Below the pieces are notes generated by a model. The model was not told the DNA's origin. It did no database searches and saw nothing but the letters and a program-made list of their open reading frames with translations. Positions 49,626-56,849 of a DNA stretch of 64,000 bases are shown piece after piece. The DNA is from a virus: positions 1-64,000 of IMG/VR virus record IMGVR_UViG_3300042914_003776. One strand, given 5' to 3'. The translations under genes and the position numbers were made by a program. The stretch's first letter is position 1; the number at the start of each line of letters is the position of its first letter.

Positions 49626-49810
49626 TTTTTATTCTTATATTGGTGCAAGACTTGGATATATGCTTCCGTCCAGACTTGGTGCCGAAGTGTGTAGGTTTGA
49701 TTTATATGATTGTACATTTTGCTCCAGATTCGGACACTTATTCGTTCACCAATTTTGTAATTAGTTAATTTTATAATTTTGTACTGTAGTTCAGTTATAA
49801 CATTTTTCAT
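49622..49810 (-). CDS. array family protein, partly degenerate repeat (62 aa)
   Basis: MKNVITELQYKIIKLTNYKI... keeps V/L/I at every fourth position at first. The C-terminus retains HQVWTEAYIQVLHQYKNKK, a decayed QV segment. Links the repeat and non-repeat members. Confidence 0.55.
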   Translation of the reverse strand: MKNVITELQYKIIKLTNYKIGERISVRIWSKMYNHINQTYTLRHQVWTEAYIQVLHQYKNKK

Positions 49811-49959
49811 TTATTATCCCCATAATATTCTTCTATAAAACCCAAGTTTTCTTCTATAAAACGCAAAATAATATATCCCGGCATATCGTGTGATACATGC
49901 CAACGGGTTTCCCAATAGCTTTTTAGTATTAATTGACGGATTTCTTTAGCTATTTTCAT
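49807..49959 (-). CDS. array family small protein (50 aa)
   Basis: [20 protein letters not shown]..., ends IEEYYGDNK. ATGA overlap with the following gene. Confidence 0.5.
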   Translation of the reverse strand: MKIAKEIRQLILKSYWETRWHVSHDMPGYIILRFIEENLGFIEEYYGDNK

Positions 49960-50077
49960 TGTTTAAAATAAGCCTTATTTTACTTATTGGATGACAAATT
50001 TTACGAATTTTTTGAAATATAACAAGATTAATTGACGGGACATATAATTGTATAAGTTTATTTTTTAGAGGTTTCAT
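49946..50077 (-). CDS. array family small protein (43 aa)
   Basis: [20 protein letters not shown]..., basic. Overlaps the next gene by 14 bp and the QV gene upstream by ATGA. Confidence 0.45.
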   Translation of the reverse strand: MKPLKNKLIQLYVPSINLVIFQKIRKICHPISKIRLILNNENS

Positions 50078-50280
50078 TTTTCGTTCCTGCTTTGTTCCCA
50101 AGCTTGGCTCCAGACTTGGCTCCTGACTTGGCTCCCGACTTGGATCATGACTTGGTTCAAGACTTGGTTCCTGACTTGGCTCCAGACTTGGCTCCTGACT
50201 TGGTCCCCGACTTGGTTACTGACTTGGCTCCCGACTTGGCTCCAGACTTGCTCCCCGACTTGATTGTTGACAGCTTTCAT
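50074..50280 (-). CDS. QV tetrapeptide-repeat protein (68 aa)
   Basis: [20 protein letters not shown]..., ends EQSRNEK. ATGA-coupled. Confidence 0.6.
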   Translation of the reverse strand: MKAVNNQVGEQVWSQVGSQVSNQVGDQVRSQVWSQVRNQVLNQVMIQVGSQVRSQVWSQAWEQSRNEK

Positions 50281-50395
50281 TTTTCGTTCCAGAATTGGTT
50301 CCCGACTTGGATCATGACTTGGCTCCCGACTTGGTTCCAGACTTGGTCCACTTGGTTCATGACTTGGTTCACGATTTGACTCTTAACTGATTTCA
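50090..50395. repeat. third 12-bp repeat array
   Basis: About 23 units of GACTTGGNNCCN encoding two QV genes on minus. Confidence 0.9.
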
Positions 50396-50396
50396 T
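50277..50396 (-). CDS. QV tetrapeptide-repeat protein (39 aa)
   Basis: [20 protein letters not shown]..., ends GNQFWNEK. One unit has lost a residue (NQVDQVW). Confidence 0.55.
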   Translation of the reverse strand: MKSVKSQIVNQVMNQVDQVWNQVGSQVMIQVGNQFWNEK

Positions 50397-50547
50397 TAGC
50401 TCTAAAACTTATCTCTATAAAATGTATATCAGTATTATATAGCTTTCTACAGCCGGATTGCCGGTAAAAAGAGGAAAAAAGTCTATATTTTGGCCCGGGC
50501 ATTATGTCCATATTGTACATTCTAAAATGTTCAGATAAACTCTTCAT
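50383..50547 (-). CDS. array family small protein (54 aa)
   Basis: MKSLSEHFRMYNMDIMPGPK..., ends FRANEIS. Overlaps neighbours by 14-17 bp. Confidence 0.45.
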   Translation of the reverse strand: MKSLSEHFRMYNMDIMPGPKYRLFSSFYRQSGCRKLYNTDIHFIEISFRANEIS

Positions 50548-50707
50548 AAACATGCTCTTTTAATAAATCGTATCCAAGCGGAGGGTGTGTAACAATTATT
50601 CCTGCCTTTATTTCTGTTGATTCGGGTATAAAGTTCCTAAATAAAAAACTATTTCTGCCCAAAGAAACGGCACAATAATATGTTATTAATTCTGTAACAG
50701 GATTCAT
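50531..50707 (-). CDS. array family small protein MNPVTELI (58 aa)
   Basis: MNPVTELITYYCAVSLGRNS..., V4, I8, C12, L16 periodicity. ATGA overlap upstream. Confidence 0.5.
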   Translation of the reverse strand: MNPVTELITYYCAVSLGRNSFLFRNFIPESTEIKAGIIVTHPPLGYDLLKEHVYEEFI

Positions 50708-50853
50708 ATTTCATCCCTTAATATAAATTTTAATAATATACTAAAATCAGTCCTGTAATATAGTAGATCATGTATTTTACGAAATTCACAATAACTTCTT
50801 CCAGTTGACACTTCTCTAATTGATATCGTGGTGCTGAATTTACAAGATTTCAT
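50704..50853 (-). CDS. array family small protein (49 aa)
   Basis: MKSCKFSTTISIREVSTGRS..., basic. Overlaps the upstream gene by 14 bp. Confidence 0.45.
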   Translation of the reverse strand: MKSCKFSTTISIREVSTGRSYCEFRKIHDLLYYRTDFSILLKFILRDEI

Positions 50854-51001
50854 ATATTATATTCCAATTGATTATATCTATTTTAGGATAAAAAATTTGA
50901 TTTATATTATCCCTTAAATGCTCTCTAGAGGTTTTATTGTAGGTTTTTGCCCATATCCCATATATTATCCTATCCTGCACGATAACTCTAACACTATTCA
51001 T
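50840..51001 (-). CDS. array family small protein MNSVRVIV (53 aa)
   Basis: MNSVRVIVQDRIIYGIWAKT...; V4, V8, I12, I16, the same four-residue period as the QV proteins although the DNA is not repetitive. A useful link for the family. Confidence 0.55.
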   Translation of the reverse strand: MNSVRVIVQDRIIYGIWAKTYNKTSREHLRDNINQIFYPKIDIINWNIIYEIL

Positions 51002-51245
51002 TATTTGACCTGTTCTTTTATCATCTTTCTTAAAGTAAATAATATATCATCAAGCCACACTACATAAGACACACAACAAATATCTATTTTTTGTTTATAA
51101 TTTAATTTTGGAAATATTTTTTCTTTTAATGTTCTAATTTTTTCTCCCTTTTTCTTTAAAACAGGGCCCGGCTTTCTAGGTTTTCTTTCGTAAAAACTTC
51201 CGTATCTTATGCCATAGATTCTGTAGATTATATATCTATTGTAGT
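51001..51245 (-). other. open frame without ATG, array-like
   Basis: About 80 codons open (...RKPGPVLKKKGEKIRTLKEK...) ending YVVWLDDILFTLRKMIKEQ-VK and stop overlapping the next ATG. Similar to the -1 frame at 48860-48950. No ATG, GTG or good TTG start seen; possibly a pseudogene or a non-standard start. Confidence 0.35.
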
Positions 51246-51520
51246 ACAGATAGTATCAAAAGGCAAGCTCAATAGAGAAAGAAAGATGAGTTGTTTTTAG
51301 GCTATATAAGATAGCTTATGATTTGACGTAAGTCCTTTAGTACCAATACTATATAATAAAACAGTAATATAGAATATAGTATATAAGAATGAAGTATATA
51401 ATAGAGAGTAATAGAAAAGAATATAGAAGGAAATAAAGAACAAAGAACAACAGTGAAGAATAATATTTATGATAAATTTAAACGTCCTCGGTCGGCAGCA
51501 AGTCGCCTGCCAAAATGGCA
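51246..51520. other. AT-rich non-coding region
   Basis: Purine-rich on the plus strand around 51380-51440. The hydrophobic minus frame at 51297-51539 is low complexity and I do not accept it as a gene. Lies next to 20-bp direct repeats; a candidate origin region. Confidence 0.4.
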
Positions 51521-51523
51521 GTG
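51508..51523. repeat. CTGCCAAAATGGCAG hairpin
   Basis: Perfect 6-bp inverted repeat directly beside the 20-bp iterons. Confidence 0.6.
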
Positions 51524-51590
51524 TATCAAAAGCGGACACTTTGTATCATAAGCGAACACTTTGTATCAAAAACGGACACTTTTTATCAAT
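51524..51590. repeat. three and a third 20-bp direct repeats (iteron-like)
   Basis: Unit TATCAAAAGCGGACACTTTG, repeated head to tail with one or two changes each (TATCATAAGCGAACACTTTG, TATCAAAAACGGACACTTTT). Could be replication iterons, a repressor array, or the end of a lost transposon. The last repeat runs into the C-terminal codons of the 51566 gene. Confidence 0.8.
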
Positions 51591-51721
51591 CCTTTTATCA
51601 TTTCACGTATCATCATTGCTTCCCAAGTGATTTCATTAGATGTTTTTTTACTTATTTTTTCCATTCTGGATTCGTATAGGAATTTTTCTATGGATATGTC
51701 TTTTATGCGTACTATATTCAT
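51566..51721 (-). CDS. array family small protein MNIVRIKD (51 aa)
   Basis: MNIVRIKDISIEKFLYESRM..., ends IKSVRF. Its 3' end lies in the iteron repeats. Confidence 0.45.
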   Translation of the reverse strand: MNIVRIKDISIEKFLYESRMEKISKKTSNEITWEAMMIREMIKGLIKSVRF

Positions 51722-51860
51722 TCTTATTATATCTCTCTATTAGCGTTTTATATCTTGTTTTATGATTCTAAGGATATCTATACTATAATTTGCAGATGTA
51801 CGTATTTTCCACCCTATTTCATTAAAAGGGGAGAATAGATTATAGTAAAAGGGGCGTATT

Positions 51861-51998
51861 TTATGGGATAGTATCTTCACGTATAGCTCTCCATAGAGTA
51901 TTCACCATTCTACCATATACATTTTTAATAACAATATCTTCTATTGATAAGTTAAATAAAGAAGTATTTACCTTAAAGTGAAGTATTACATTCTTCAT
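51861..51998 (-). CDS. array family small protein MKNVILHF (45 aa)
   Basis: MKNVILHFKVNTSLFNLSIE..., ends AIREDTIP. ATGA overlap with the 91-aa gene; first of the tiny-gene run in transcription order. Confidence 0.5.
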   Translation of the reverse strand: MKNVILHFKVNTSLFNLSIEDIVIKNVYGRMVNTLWRAIREDTIP

Positions 51999-52270
51999 AT
52001 GTTTACTACTAGATCGGGCTCTAGATTACAATTACCGGTATATACTCTTACTACGTTCTTTTTTAATTTAAAGAAGTAGGAGTCAATTCTAGTCTTATCC
52101 GGGCCTTCTTCCGGGCATGGAACTAAATGATAAATAAACACCCGCCCCCTCTGGATGCCATTACTATTCCATCCTTCATAGAGTGTTACTTTCTCTATGT
52201 ATATTTTAGATGGTTTATTATATTTCCTGTATATAGCATTTAATAGACTGGTCTGTTGTTCTTTAGTCAT
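51995..52270 (-). CDS. hypothetical protein (91 aa)
   Basis: Start at MTKEQQTSLL (52270), set by an ATGA overlap. Contains IYHLVPCPEEGPDKTRIDSYFF. Not recognised. Confidence 0.55.
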   Translation of the reverse strand: MTKEQQTSLLNAIYRKYNKPSKIYIEKVTLYEGWNSNGIQRGRVFIYHLVPCPEEGPDKTRIDSYFFKLKKNVVRVYTGNCNLEPDLVVNI

Positions 52271-52539
52271 AGGCACTCCAATATGATTTTAATAATCTCG
52301 GCGTAAATTTTAACTTCTTCCGGGGTACACTCAACACCATTCTCTGCCAGCGTGTTTCTCCATTGTATCAAATCTTGCTTCTGAAGTAAAGATATGCGGG
52401 CTGCATATAATAAGAAATTATCGTCATTTTCTATGTTATTTTTTATCTTTTGGGCCATTTCGTAGCCCTTTTTTAATTGTTTATCGCTTGTTTTAGGAAA
52501 AATCTTTAAAATTCTTTGTTCAAAATGCTCAAAATTCAT
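52267..52539 (-). CDS. hypothetical protein (90 aa)
   Basis: All-helical: MNFEHFEQRILKIFPKTSDK..., ends AEIIKIILECL. First gene after the promoter at 52562 and so head of the tiny-gene operon. Confidence 0.6.
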   Translation of the reverse strand: MNFEHFEQRILKIFPKTSDKQLKKGYEMAQKIKNNIENDDNFLLYAARISLLQKQDLIQWRNTLAENGVECTPEEVKIYAEIIKIILECL

Positions 52540-52561
52540 TATTTTATACCTCTTAGGAGCA

Positions 52562-52589
52562 ATTATAAGCCCAAAACAACAAAAGTCAA
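52562..52589 (-). promoter_or_regulatory. promoter at the head of the tiny-gene array
   Basis: TTGACT, 16-bp spacer, TATAAT reading minus, about 23 bp before the start at 52539. No obvious terminator follows for several kilobases. Confidence 0.7.
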
Positions 52590-52676
52590 GCCTATTTTTT
52601 CAAAAAAGGCCCAAATTTTGCTTATAACGCATTTTTTTAAAATATGACTCAGGAGCCTTGACAACCATAAAAAGTG

Positions 52677-52746
52677 CGTTAGAATTGAAATATGAAAGTC
52701 AACTGACTGCTCCGTATGGGTCCGCTCTTAATACTAGGAGTTTAAC
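52677..52746 (-). repeat. CCCTA/GAGCAGTCAGTTGAC repeat, copy 1
   Basis: Minus: GTTAAACTCCTAGTATTAAGAG, then GCGGACCCATACGGAGCAGT, then CAGTTGACTTTC. Hairpin (CTCCTA.TATTAAGAG) followed by the conserved GAGCAGTCAGTTGA. One of at least five copies. Confidence 0.75.
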
Positions 52747-52761
52747 AATTCTGTTTTTTAT

Positions 52762-52816
52762 ATAAAGAGAAATTCAACTGACTAATCAGGAATGGGGCGC
52801 TCTTTATACTAGGGCC
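52762..52816 (-). repeat. CCCTA/CAGTCAGTTGA repeat, copy 2
   Basis: Minus: GTTAAGGCCCTAGTATAAAG, then AGCGCCCC and TTAGTCAGTTGAATTTC. Its first part forms the last codons and stop of the 52804 gene. Confidence 0.7.
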
Positions 52817-53073
52817 TTAACATCGCCAATAACTATGTCTATTTTTTCCTTTATTTCAGAAATGACATCTTGTTTAGATCGTCCTTCTGTAAAAACGAAA
52901 ATACAAAATACGCCCCGGGCCCTAAGCTGTCTCTCTATTTCGTCATATTGGTCCTTAGAGCAATCACACAGCATATATAAGTTTACCATGTTCTGCTCGA
53001 AAAGTCCACTGAAAATTCTGGACCACATTGGCTTATTTTTTATATAAATATCATAATCAACAATAACGTTCAT
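52804..53073 (-). CDS. hypothetical protein (89 aa)
   Basis: MNVIVDYDIYIKNKPMWSRI..., then LYMLCDCSKDQYDEIERQL: a Rossmann-like alpha/beta fold is likely (HAD-like start VDYD). Activity unknown. The 3' end coincides with a repeat element. Confidence 0.6.
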   Translation of the reverse strand: MNVIVDYDIYIKNKPMWSRIFSGLFEQNMVNLYMLCDCSKDQYDEIERQLRARGVFCIFVFTEGRSKQDVISEIKEKIDIVIGDVKALV

Positions 53074-53642
53074 TAGAGCACTGCACCCCCCTTCTACAAT
53101 ATAGTAACCGAAATGGGGGCCGTTTTTAACGTTTTTCTGTTGTCTTTTCCTCTTCTTGTGTATATTATATATTGATCGAAGGTCTTTCTAGACTGTATTA
53201 CCTCTGATTAAAATAAAGGCCGTGGACAAGTGGGCTGACGGGAGTCGCCGGTGCTTGTTGGGTTTCCGGTCTTCCCTTATGTATTACGGAATAGAGGAAC
53301 AATAACTATTTATTGTAAAGTTCAGGCCAGTTGGGTAGCCAGACCCGACAGTAACCGCCATCCAAAGTTCAAGGATGGAGCCCGGTGGAACATGTCTCCT
53401 CGCAAGAATGCCGTTGATAGAAGTATTAGTTCCAAATAAACCCTAGCTCTGCTGCGGAGCAACTAGGTGGTTCATGCCCCTTACGGGGTCTCACTAATAC
53501 GATATCAGAACTTGAATCTATAAGACTTTCAATGGGGTTTGTAAAAATACATAGTAATACCTATATAATACATATATAGATATATACTAAGTATCTGATA
53601 CATGAACCTAAAAACCGGCGGTGTGACCAAAGCTAAAATTTA
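53074..53642. other. 570-bp non-coding region with hairpins
   Basis: No convincing gene. Plus-strand hairpins CCTAGCTC...GAGCAACTAGG (about 53442-53467) and GCCCC-TTAC-GGGGTC (53476-53491) are strong. CCATCCAAAGTTCAAGGATGG at 53358-53378 is a perfect 6-bp stem. A plus frame containing ARPDSNR looks like antisense-of-tRNA text, but I could not fold a tRNA. Confidence 0.45.
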
Positions 53643-53882
53643 TCATAAATTTACTCTTGGAAACTGAGGTTCGTCGGATTCAAACAGGTGCACCCGGGCC
53701 CATCTCTTGTTGTTAGGAGCCCCATTCTGATAGTCTCCAGCGTCGTTCTTATAAGCTCTACTCCTATAGAACGTAATACTCCCATCGGCCCTGTCATGCC
53801 TTCTCTGATAGACGTAATCACCTATAAGCATGTAAGATACCTCAACCATCTGACCACCATTTTCCGGGGGCGTAATAAACAT
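53643..53882 (-). CDS. hypothetical protein (79 aa)
   Basis: MFITPPENGGQMVEVSYMLI..., ends DEPQFPRVNL. Beta-rich with many Arg/Tyr. RBS AAAGGA upstream. A repeat element lies in its 5' leader. Confidence 0.6.
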   Translation of the reverse strand: MFITPPENGGQMVEVSYMLIGDYVYQRRHDRADGSITFYRSRAYKNDAGDYQNGAPNNKRWARVHLFESDEPQFPRVNL

Positions 53883-53904
53883 ATGTTTTTCCTTTATATA
53901 AAAA

Positions 53905-53962
53905 TGAAATTTAGCTGACTGCTCTCGATAGGTCTGCCCTTAGTAGTAGGGGCTTAACATCC
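53905..53962 (-). repeat. CCCTA/GAGCAGTCAG repeat, copy 3
   Basis: Minus: TGTTAAGCCCCTACTACTAA, then GGGCAGACCTATCGAGAGCA and GTCAGCTAAATTTC. Lies just upstream of the 53882 start. Confidence 0.8.
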
Positions 53963-53969
53963 CGTAGAT

Positions 53970-53995
53970 AAAAAAAGGAGAAATGAATCTCCTAA
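53970..53995 (-). terminator. terminator after tRNA-Thr (UGU)
   Basis: GGAGATTCATTTCTCC hairpin with TTTTTTT on minus. Confidence 0.75.
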
Positions 53996-53997
53996 AA

Positions 53998-54068
53998 ATC
54001 CCCCATGCGGAATCGAACCACAATTTCGAAGGTACAAGCTTCGCGTAATACCATTATACCATAAGGGA
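53998..54068 (-). tRNA. tRNA-Thr (UGU)
   Basis: Acceptor TCCCTTA / TGGGGGA, anticodon stem CGAAG/CTTCG with loop CTTGTAC (UGU), T-arm TGTGG-TTCGATT-CCGCA. Has its own promoter and terminator. Confidence 0.87.
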
Positions 54069-54076
54069 GTGTATGT

Positions 54077-54104
54077 ATTATACACCAGAAAACCGAAAAG
54101 TCAA
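54077..54104 (-). promoter_or_regulatory. promoter of tRNA-Thr (UGU)
   Basis: TTGACT, 16-bp spacer, TATAAT reading minus; the -35 lies in the GTCAGTTGAC end of a repeat element. Confidence 0.75.
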
Positions 54105-54152
54105 CTGACTGCTCTAAATAGGTCCGCCCTTATTAATAGGGAAATAACACCC
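54099..54152 (-). repeat. CCCTA/GAGCAGTCAGTTGAC repeat, copy 4
   Basis: Minus: TGTTATTTCCCTATTAATAA, then GGGCGGACCTATTTAGAGCA and GTCAGTTGACTTTT. Its end supplies the -35 box of the tRNA-Thr promoter. Confidence 0.8.
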
Positions 54153-54172
54153 CCTACAAGAGGGGGCGTTTT
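54149..54172. terminator. hairpin after the 54177 gene
   Basis: CCCCCTACAAGAGGGGG; T-run is on the plus side, so termination on minus is uncertain. Confidence 0.4.
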
Positions 54173-54176
54173 CAGC

Positions 54177-54368
54177 TCATGCACCTACGATAAAATTCAT
54201 ATATCTAGGCCGGGCGATCTGTATATTCGAAATATTTTCATACTTCTCAGACAGTTCTTCCCTGCATGCTATTTCATCAACACGGGGGTCATTCTTAACC
54301 CATTCTATGATATCATAAGTAATACCAATAGCTCCAGCCCGTCGTCCGTTAAAAACTACTTCTGTCAT
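54177..54368 (-). CDS. hypothetical protein (63 aa)
   Basis: Start at MTEVVFNGRRAG (54368), with GAGGG upstream. Helical (YDIIEWVKNDPRVDEI), ends RYMNFIVGA. Not recognised. Confidence 0.55.
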   Translation of the reverse strand: MTEVVFNGRRAGAIGITYDIIEWVKNDPRVDEIACREELSEKYENISNIQIARPRYMNFIVGA

Positions 54369-54378
54369 TTTATACCCT

Positions 54379-54549
54379 CTATTGAGTTTCGAATGCGCCC
54401 TGAATTTCTTCAAGGCGCTCTACACGTTCACTAATTTCCTGAAAGAACTTCCTGTCCTGCTGGTAACTATACCATGACATGGCAAAAAGCACAATACATA
54501 AAGCAAGAAATAAGTAAGAAAGACACGACATTATTTGTTCAAACTTCAT
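54379..54549 (-). CDS. small membrane protein with coiled coil (56 aa)
   Basis: MKFEQIMSCLSYLFLALCIV...: one transmembrane helix, then FFQEISERVERLEEIQGAF. Overlaps nothing downstream by more than a few bases; possible spanin- or antiholin-like protein, unproven. Confidence 0.55.
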   Translation of the reverse strand: MKFEQIMSCLSYLFLALCIVLFAMSWYSYQQDRKFFQEISERVERLEEIQGAFETQ

Positions 54550-54550
54550 T

Positions 54551-55105
54551 TTATCCTACTCGCTTTCCACACGGCGAACCGTCGAGCCATTCGCATACGC
54601 CCAAAAATTCTTTCGCAATCCACCCGTTAATAACCATGTTGTTTCTGTCACGACTCAGTTCTAATAGATCTAATATCGTGACCTGACGCTCACGTTGCTT
54701 CTCGTCCTTCTGCCGATACCACCTGCCTCTCAACTCATCTCGGTCTTCCCACGTATACGGCACATACTGCGGAGCGATGCGGCGACGATAGGCAAACCCC
54801 ACGCCTTGCTTTTTGTCGCTCCGAAAGTTAATAGATTTTTCCCATCGGTTGCCGTTTAAGAATTGATCACCTTCCTCTACATCTTCGTCAGGATGCAGCA
54901 ATCGCCAGCCTTCTCCGAGGTCTGGTTCGTCCTTACATTTGCTGCATGGACTGTCTTTCCATTCGCTGATGATTTCCGAGTGATATCTAGACAACATAAC
55001 CCCACTCGCCAAACCCCATACTGTATTACGATTATCTATAGCAACTACTTCGAAAGCATAATCACAGTTTTTTACTTTGTAATTCTGTCCAACTTCAACT
55101 TTCAT
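54551..55105 (-). CDS. hypothetical protein (184 aa)
   Basis: Start at MKVEVGQNYKVKNCDYAFEV (55105). N-terminal small beta domain of the kind seen in phage proteins with a CSKC zinc pair (DSPCSKCKDEPDLG), then EGWRLLHPDEDVEEGDQFL. C-terminus is basic. Function unknown. Confidence 0.6.
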   Translation of the reverse strand: MKVEVGQNYKVKNCDYAFEVVAIDNRNTVWGLASGVMLSRYHSEIISEWKDSPCSKCKDEPDLGEGWRLLHPDEDVEEGDQFLNGNRWEKSINFRSDKKQGVGFAYRRRIAPQYVPYTWEDRDELRGRWYRQKDEKQRERQVTILDLLELSRDRNNMVINGWIAKEFLGVCEWLDGSPCGKRVG

Positions 55106-55148
55106 CCTATACCCCATATCTAAATAGAAAAAAATCTTTAACACACCA

Positions 55149-55177
55149 ATTATAAATATATATCGTATAAAAGTCAA
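55149..55177 (-). promoter_or_regulatory. promoter of the 184-aa gene
   Basis: TTGACT, 17-bp spacer, TATAAT reading minus, about 45 bp before the start at 55105. Confidence 0.7.
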
Positions 55178-55226
55178 TAGAACATTAGAAGAAAGGGGAA
55201 GAAAGTTATGTACCACCCATAACTAC

Positions 55227-55300
55227 ACCCCCCAACAGAGGGGACCCGGCCGGCCCGGCCCCCCCATTCGGGGGAGCCCCTCTCGGGGCTCCTCCTTTTG
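55227..55300. repeat. GC-rich palindrome element, copy 1
   Basis: Core CCCGGCCGGCCCGG flanked by GGGG/CCCC arms, with an added GGGGAGCCCC...GGGGCTCC hairpin. Lies between a gene end and the next promoter, like the other four copies. Confidence 0.85.
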
Positions 55301-55302
55301 GG

Positions 55303-55395
55303 CTACCGTTCATTTCTGCCAGCTAGTACACCGATGATAAACAAAACAGCAATGAACAAAAATACATGTACACTGCCATCTTGACTATACAGCAT
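55303..55395 (-). CDS. membrane micro-peptide (30 aa)
   Basis: MLYSQDGSVHVFLFIAVLFI then IGVLAGRNER: one transmembrane helix. Start lies inside the end of the DUF932 gene. Confidence 0.4.
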   Translation of the reverse strand: MLYSQDGSVHVFLFIAVLFIIGVLAGRNER

Positions 55396-56332
55396 TGGCA
55401 TACTCCATAGCTAGCTCCAAGGCAGTATCGTTAGTTTGACCGTTAGGCCCAAACCAGAGCGAACTCATGCGGTTATTAGAGTTACGTGAAGCATCATAGT
55501 TAAGGTACTGATTAACGCTGTTATATGCAGCCCACCAAGTACCGGAAGCGGTCTTCTGATAGTCATGATCGATCAAGTCGATAATGTTGTTCATCGTATT
55601 TTTGGTACGGGTGGACAAATCGGCTTCTTCGACGCGATCCTTACCCAAAACAGCCTTGACGTACTTGCGAACGTCCGATTGGTTGAACATGCGAGAAGCC
55701 AAGAATCGGAACTGTTCGGCAGTCGCCTCAAATTCGGCATCGATATTGTTCATGACTTCATGCAACTTATCGAGAGCCATCTTGCTCGACTTGGTATGTC
55801 GAACGCGAACCAACTTGGAGGCATTAGACCCATGAGCCATTGCCAACGTATTGGCACATACGATACGGATAGGCGTATAGCCTACACGAATCGCCAACGT
55901 ACCATCGTGCGAATTGGACAGCATTAGGTACTTTAGCACCTCGTCGCCTGCAACGATTTCCGAAGGGGCTCGGTTGATCTTAGCCATCACCCAAATACGC
56001 TTTCCCTCATCGAGAGAACCGGCGGTTTCTAGGGCAACTTCGCCCGTTTCGATAAACGGGTTAAACCAACTGAAGGCGTCACGATTCTGGAGCGGTTGGT
56101 ATCGTGGGCCGACCACACCAAGAATCTTTGTAACGTCACCGACTTGACGACAAACCGCATTGGCTGGGGCATCGAGACCCGTCTTAGTTACAAGCGGGAG
56201 CAACGAAACGTCCCAATCAAGCCCGGCTAGCTTGATGCCTTCTTCGATGGTTGGCGGGCCGTCGAGAATCTCGCCCAAACCGTGCCAAGGGGTTTCCGTA
56301 ACGCTGAACATGTTTTCAATCATAGCTGGCAT
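55385..56332 (-). CDS. DUF932 phage/plasmid-like protein
   Basis: 315 aa from MPAMIENMF (56332), with GAGG upstream. Recognisable blocks: ETPWHGLGEIL, VGPRYQPLQNRDAFSWFNPF, YLMLSNSHDGTLAIRVGYTPIRIVCANTL and WFGPNGQTND. Higher GC and codon bias suggest strong expression. DUF932 is common in phages and plasmids; function unknown. Confidence 0.92.
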   Translation of the reverse strand: MPAMIENMFSVTETPWHGLGEILDGPPTIEEGIKLAGLDWDVSLLPLVTKTGLDAPANAVCRQVGDVTKILGVVGPRYQPLQNRDAFSWFNPFIETGEVALETAGSLDEGKRIWVMAKINRAPSEIVAGDEVLKYLMLSNSHDGTLAIRVGYTPIRIVCANTLAMAHGSNASKLVRVRHTKSSKMALDKLHEVMNNIDAEFEATAEQFRFLASRMFNQSDVRKYVKAVLGKDRVEEADLSTRTKNTMNNIIDLIDHDYQKTASGTWWAAYNSVNQYLNYDASRNSNNRMSSLWFGPNGQTNDTALELAMEYANAV

Positions 56333-56371
56333 AAAGCACCTCTCAAAACAAAAAATAAACTCAACACTCAA

Positions 56372-56400
56372 ATTATAAGGTAAACACAAACAAAAGTCAA
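56372..56400 (-). promoter_or_regulatory. promoter of the DUF932 gene
   Basis: TTGACT, 17-bp spacer, TATAAT reading minus, about 40 bp before the start. Confidence 0.7.
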
Positions 56401-56636
56401 TCGAATTCTTCGGAATCTTCTTCGGAATCTTCCGCGAACATCTTATCCCAGCAGGCACCACAAATACCACTGAGAAGCATTTCCCGTTGATCCGCTGGGA
56501 TGTACCATAGGGCGTTTTGAATCAACACGCCACAGTCTTTCCACAGATCGTAGTCTTCCGACATGATTTCGAACTTGACATTCGTACCGCATTGGATACA
56601 ATTACGTGAAATGTCCATTTTGGGTAGTCTAATCAT
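56397..56636 (-). CDS. zinc-ribbon protein (79 aa)
   Basis: Start at MIRLPKMDIS (56636), with GGAG upstream. CIQC and CGAC Cys pairs; acidic tail of Asp/Glu/Ser repeats. Its stop overlaps the DUF932 promoter. Confidence 0.6.
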   Translation of the reverse strand: MIRLPKMDISRNCIQCGTNVKFEIMSEDYDLWKDCGVLIQNALWYIPADQREMLLSGICGACWDKMFAEDSEEDSEEFD

Positions 56637-56657
56637 TGCTTTCTCCTTTGTCCTTTC

Positions 56658-56685
56658 ATTGTACAATAAATATCGGCAAAGTCAA
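56658..56685 (-). promoter_or_regulatory. promoter of the 79-aa zinc-ribbon gene
   Basis: TTGACT, 16-bp spacer, TACAAT reading minus. Confidence 0.65.
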
Positions 56686-56720
56686 GGGGCGGGCTTTAAA
56701 AAAAGAAAAAATATTTTATG

Positions 56721-56783
56721 ACCCCCCAGAAGAAGATCCCCCAAAAGAGGGGGCCGGGCCGGCCGGGCCCACCCCAAAGTAGG
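56721..56783. repeat. GC-rich palindrome element, copy 2
   Basis: GGGGGCCGGGCCGGCCGGGC core with CCCC arms; sequence slightly different from the other copies but the same CCGGGCCGGCCGG theme. Confidence 0.85.
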
Positions 56784-56796
56784 GTAAAAAATTTTA

Positions 56797-56839
56797 TAAA
56801 AAAAACCTACGATCTCGCTTCACAGCGATACCGTAGGTC
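56797..56839 (-). terminator. intrinsic terminator after the 56850 gene
   Basis: ACCTACG...CGTAGGT stem with an inner ATCGC/GCGA pair, then TTTTTTTT on minus. Confidence 0.85.
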
Positions 56840-56849
56840 ACACAAAGGA

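Noticed and set aside
44570-50395. CRISPR array
   Set aside because: Repeats are 12 bp, directly adjacent, without unique spacers, and coding; no cas genes.
51297-51539. 80-codon hydrophobic minus frame
   Set aside because: Low-complexity Tyr/Phe/Leu/Ile composition in purine-rich DNA, overlapping the iteron and hairpin; no RBS.
53251-53439. Plus-strand frame with ARPDSNRHP, typical of antisense-to-tRNA text
   Set aside because: I could not build a cloverleaf on either strand; the would-be T-loop is TTACTGT with mispaired stems. Left as structured non-coding DNA.
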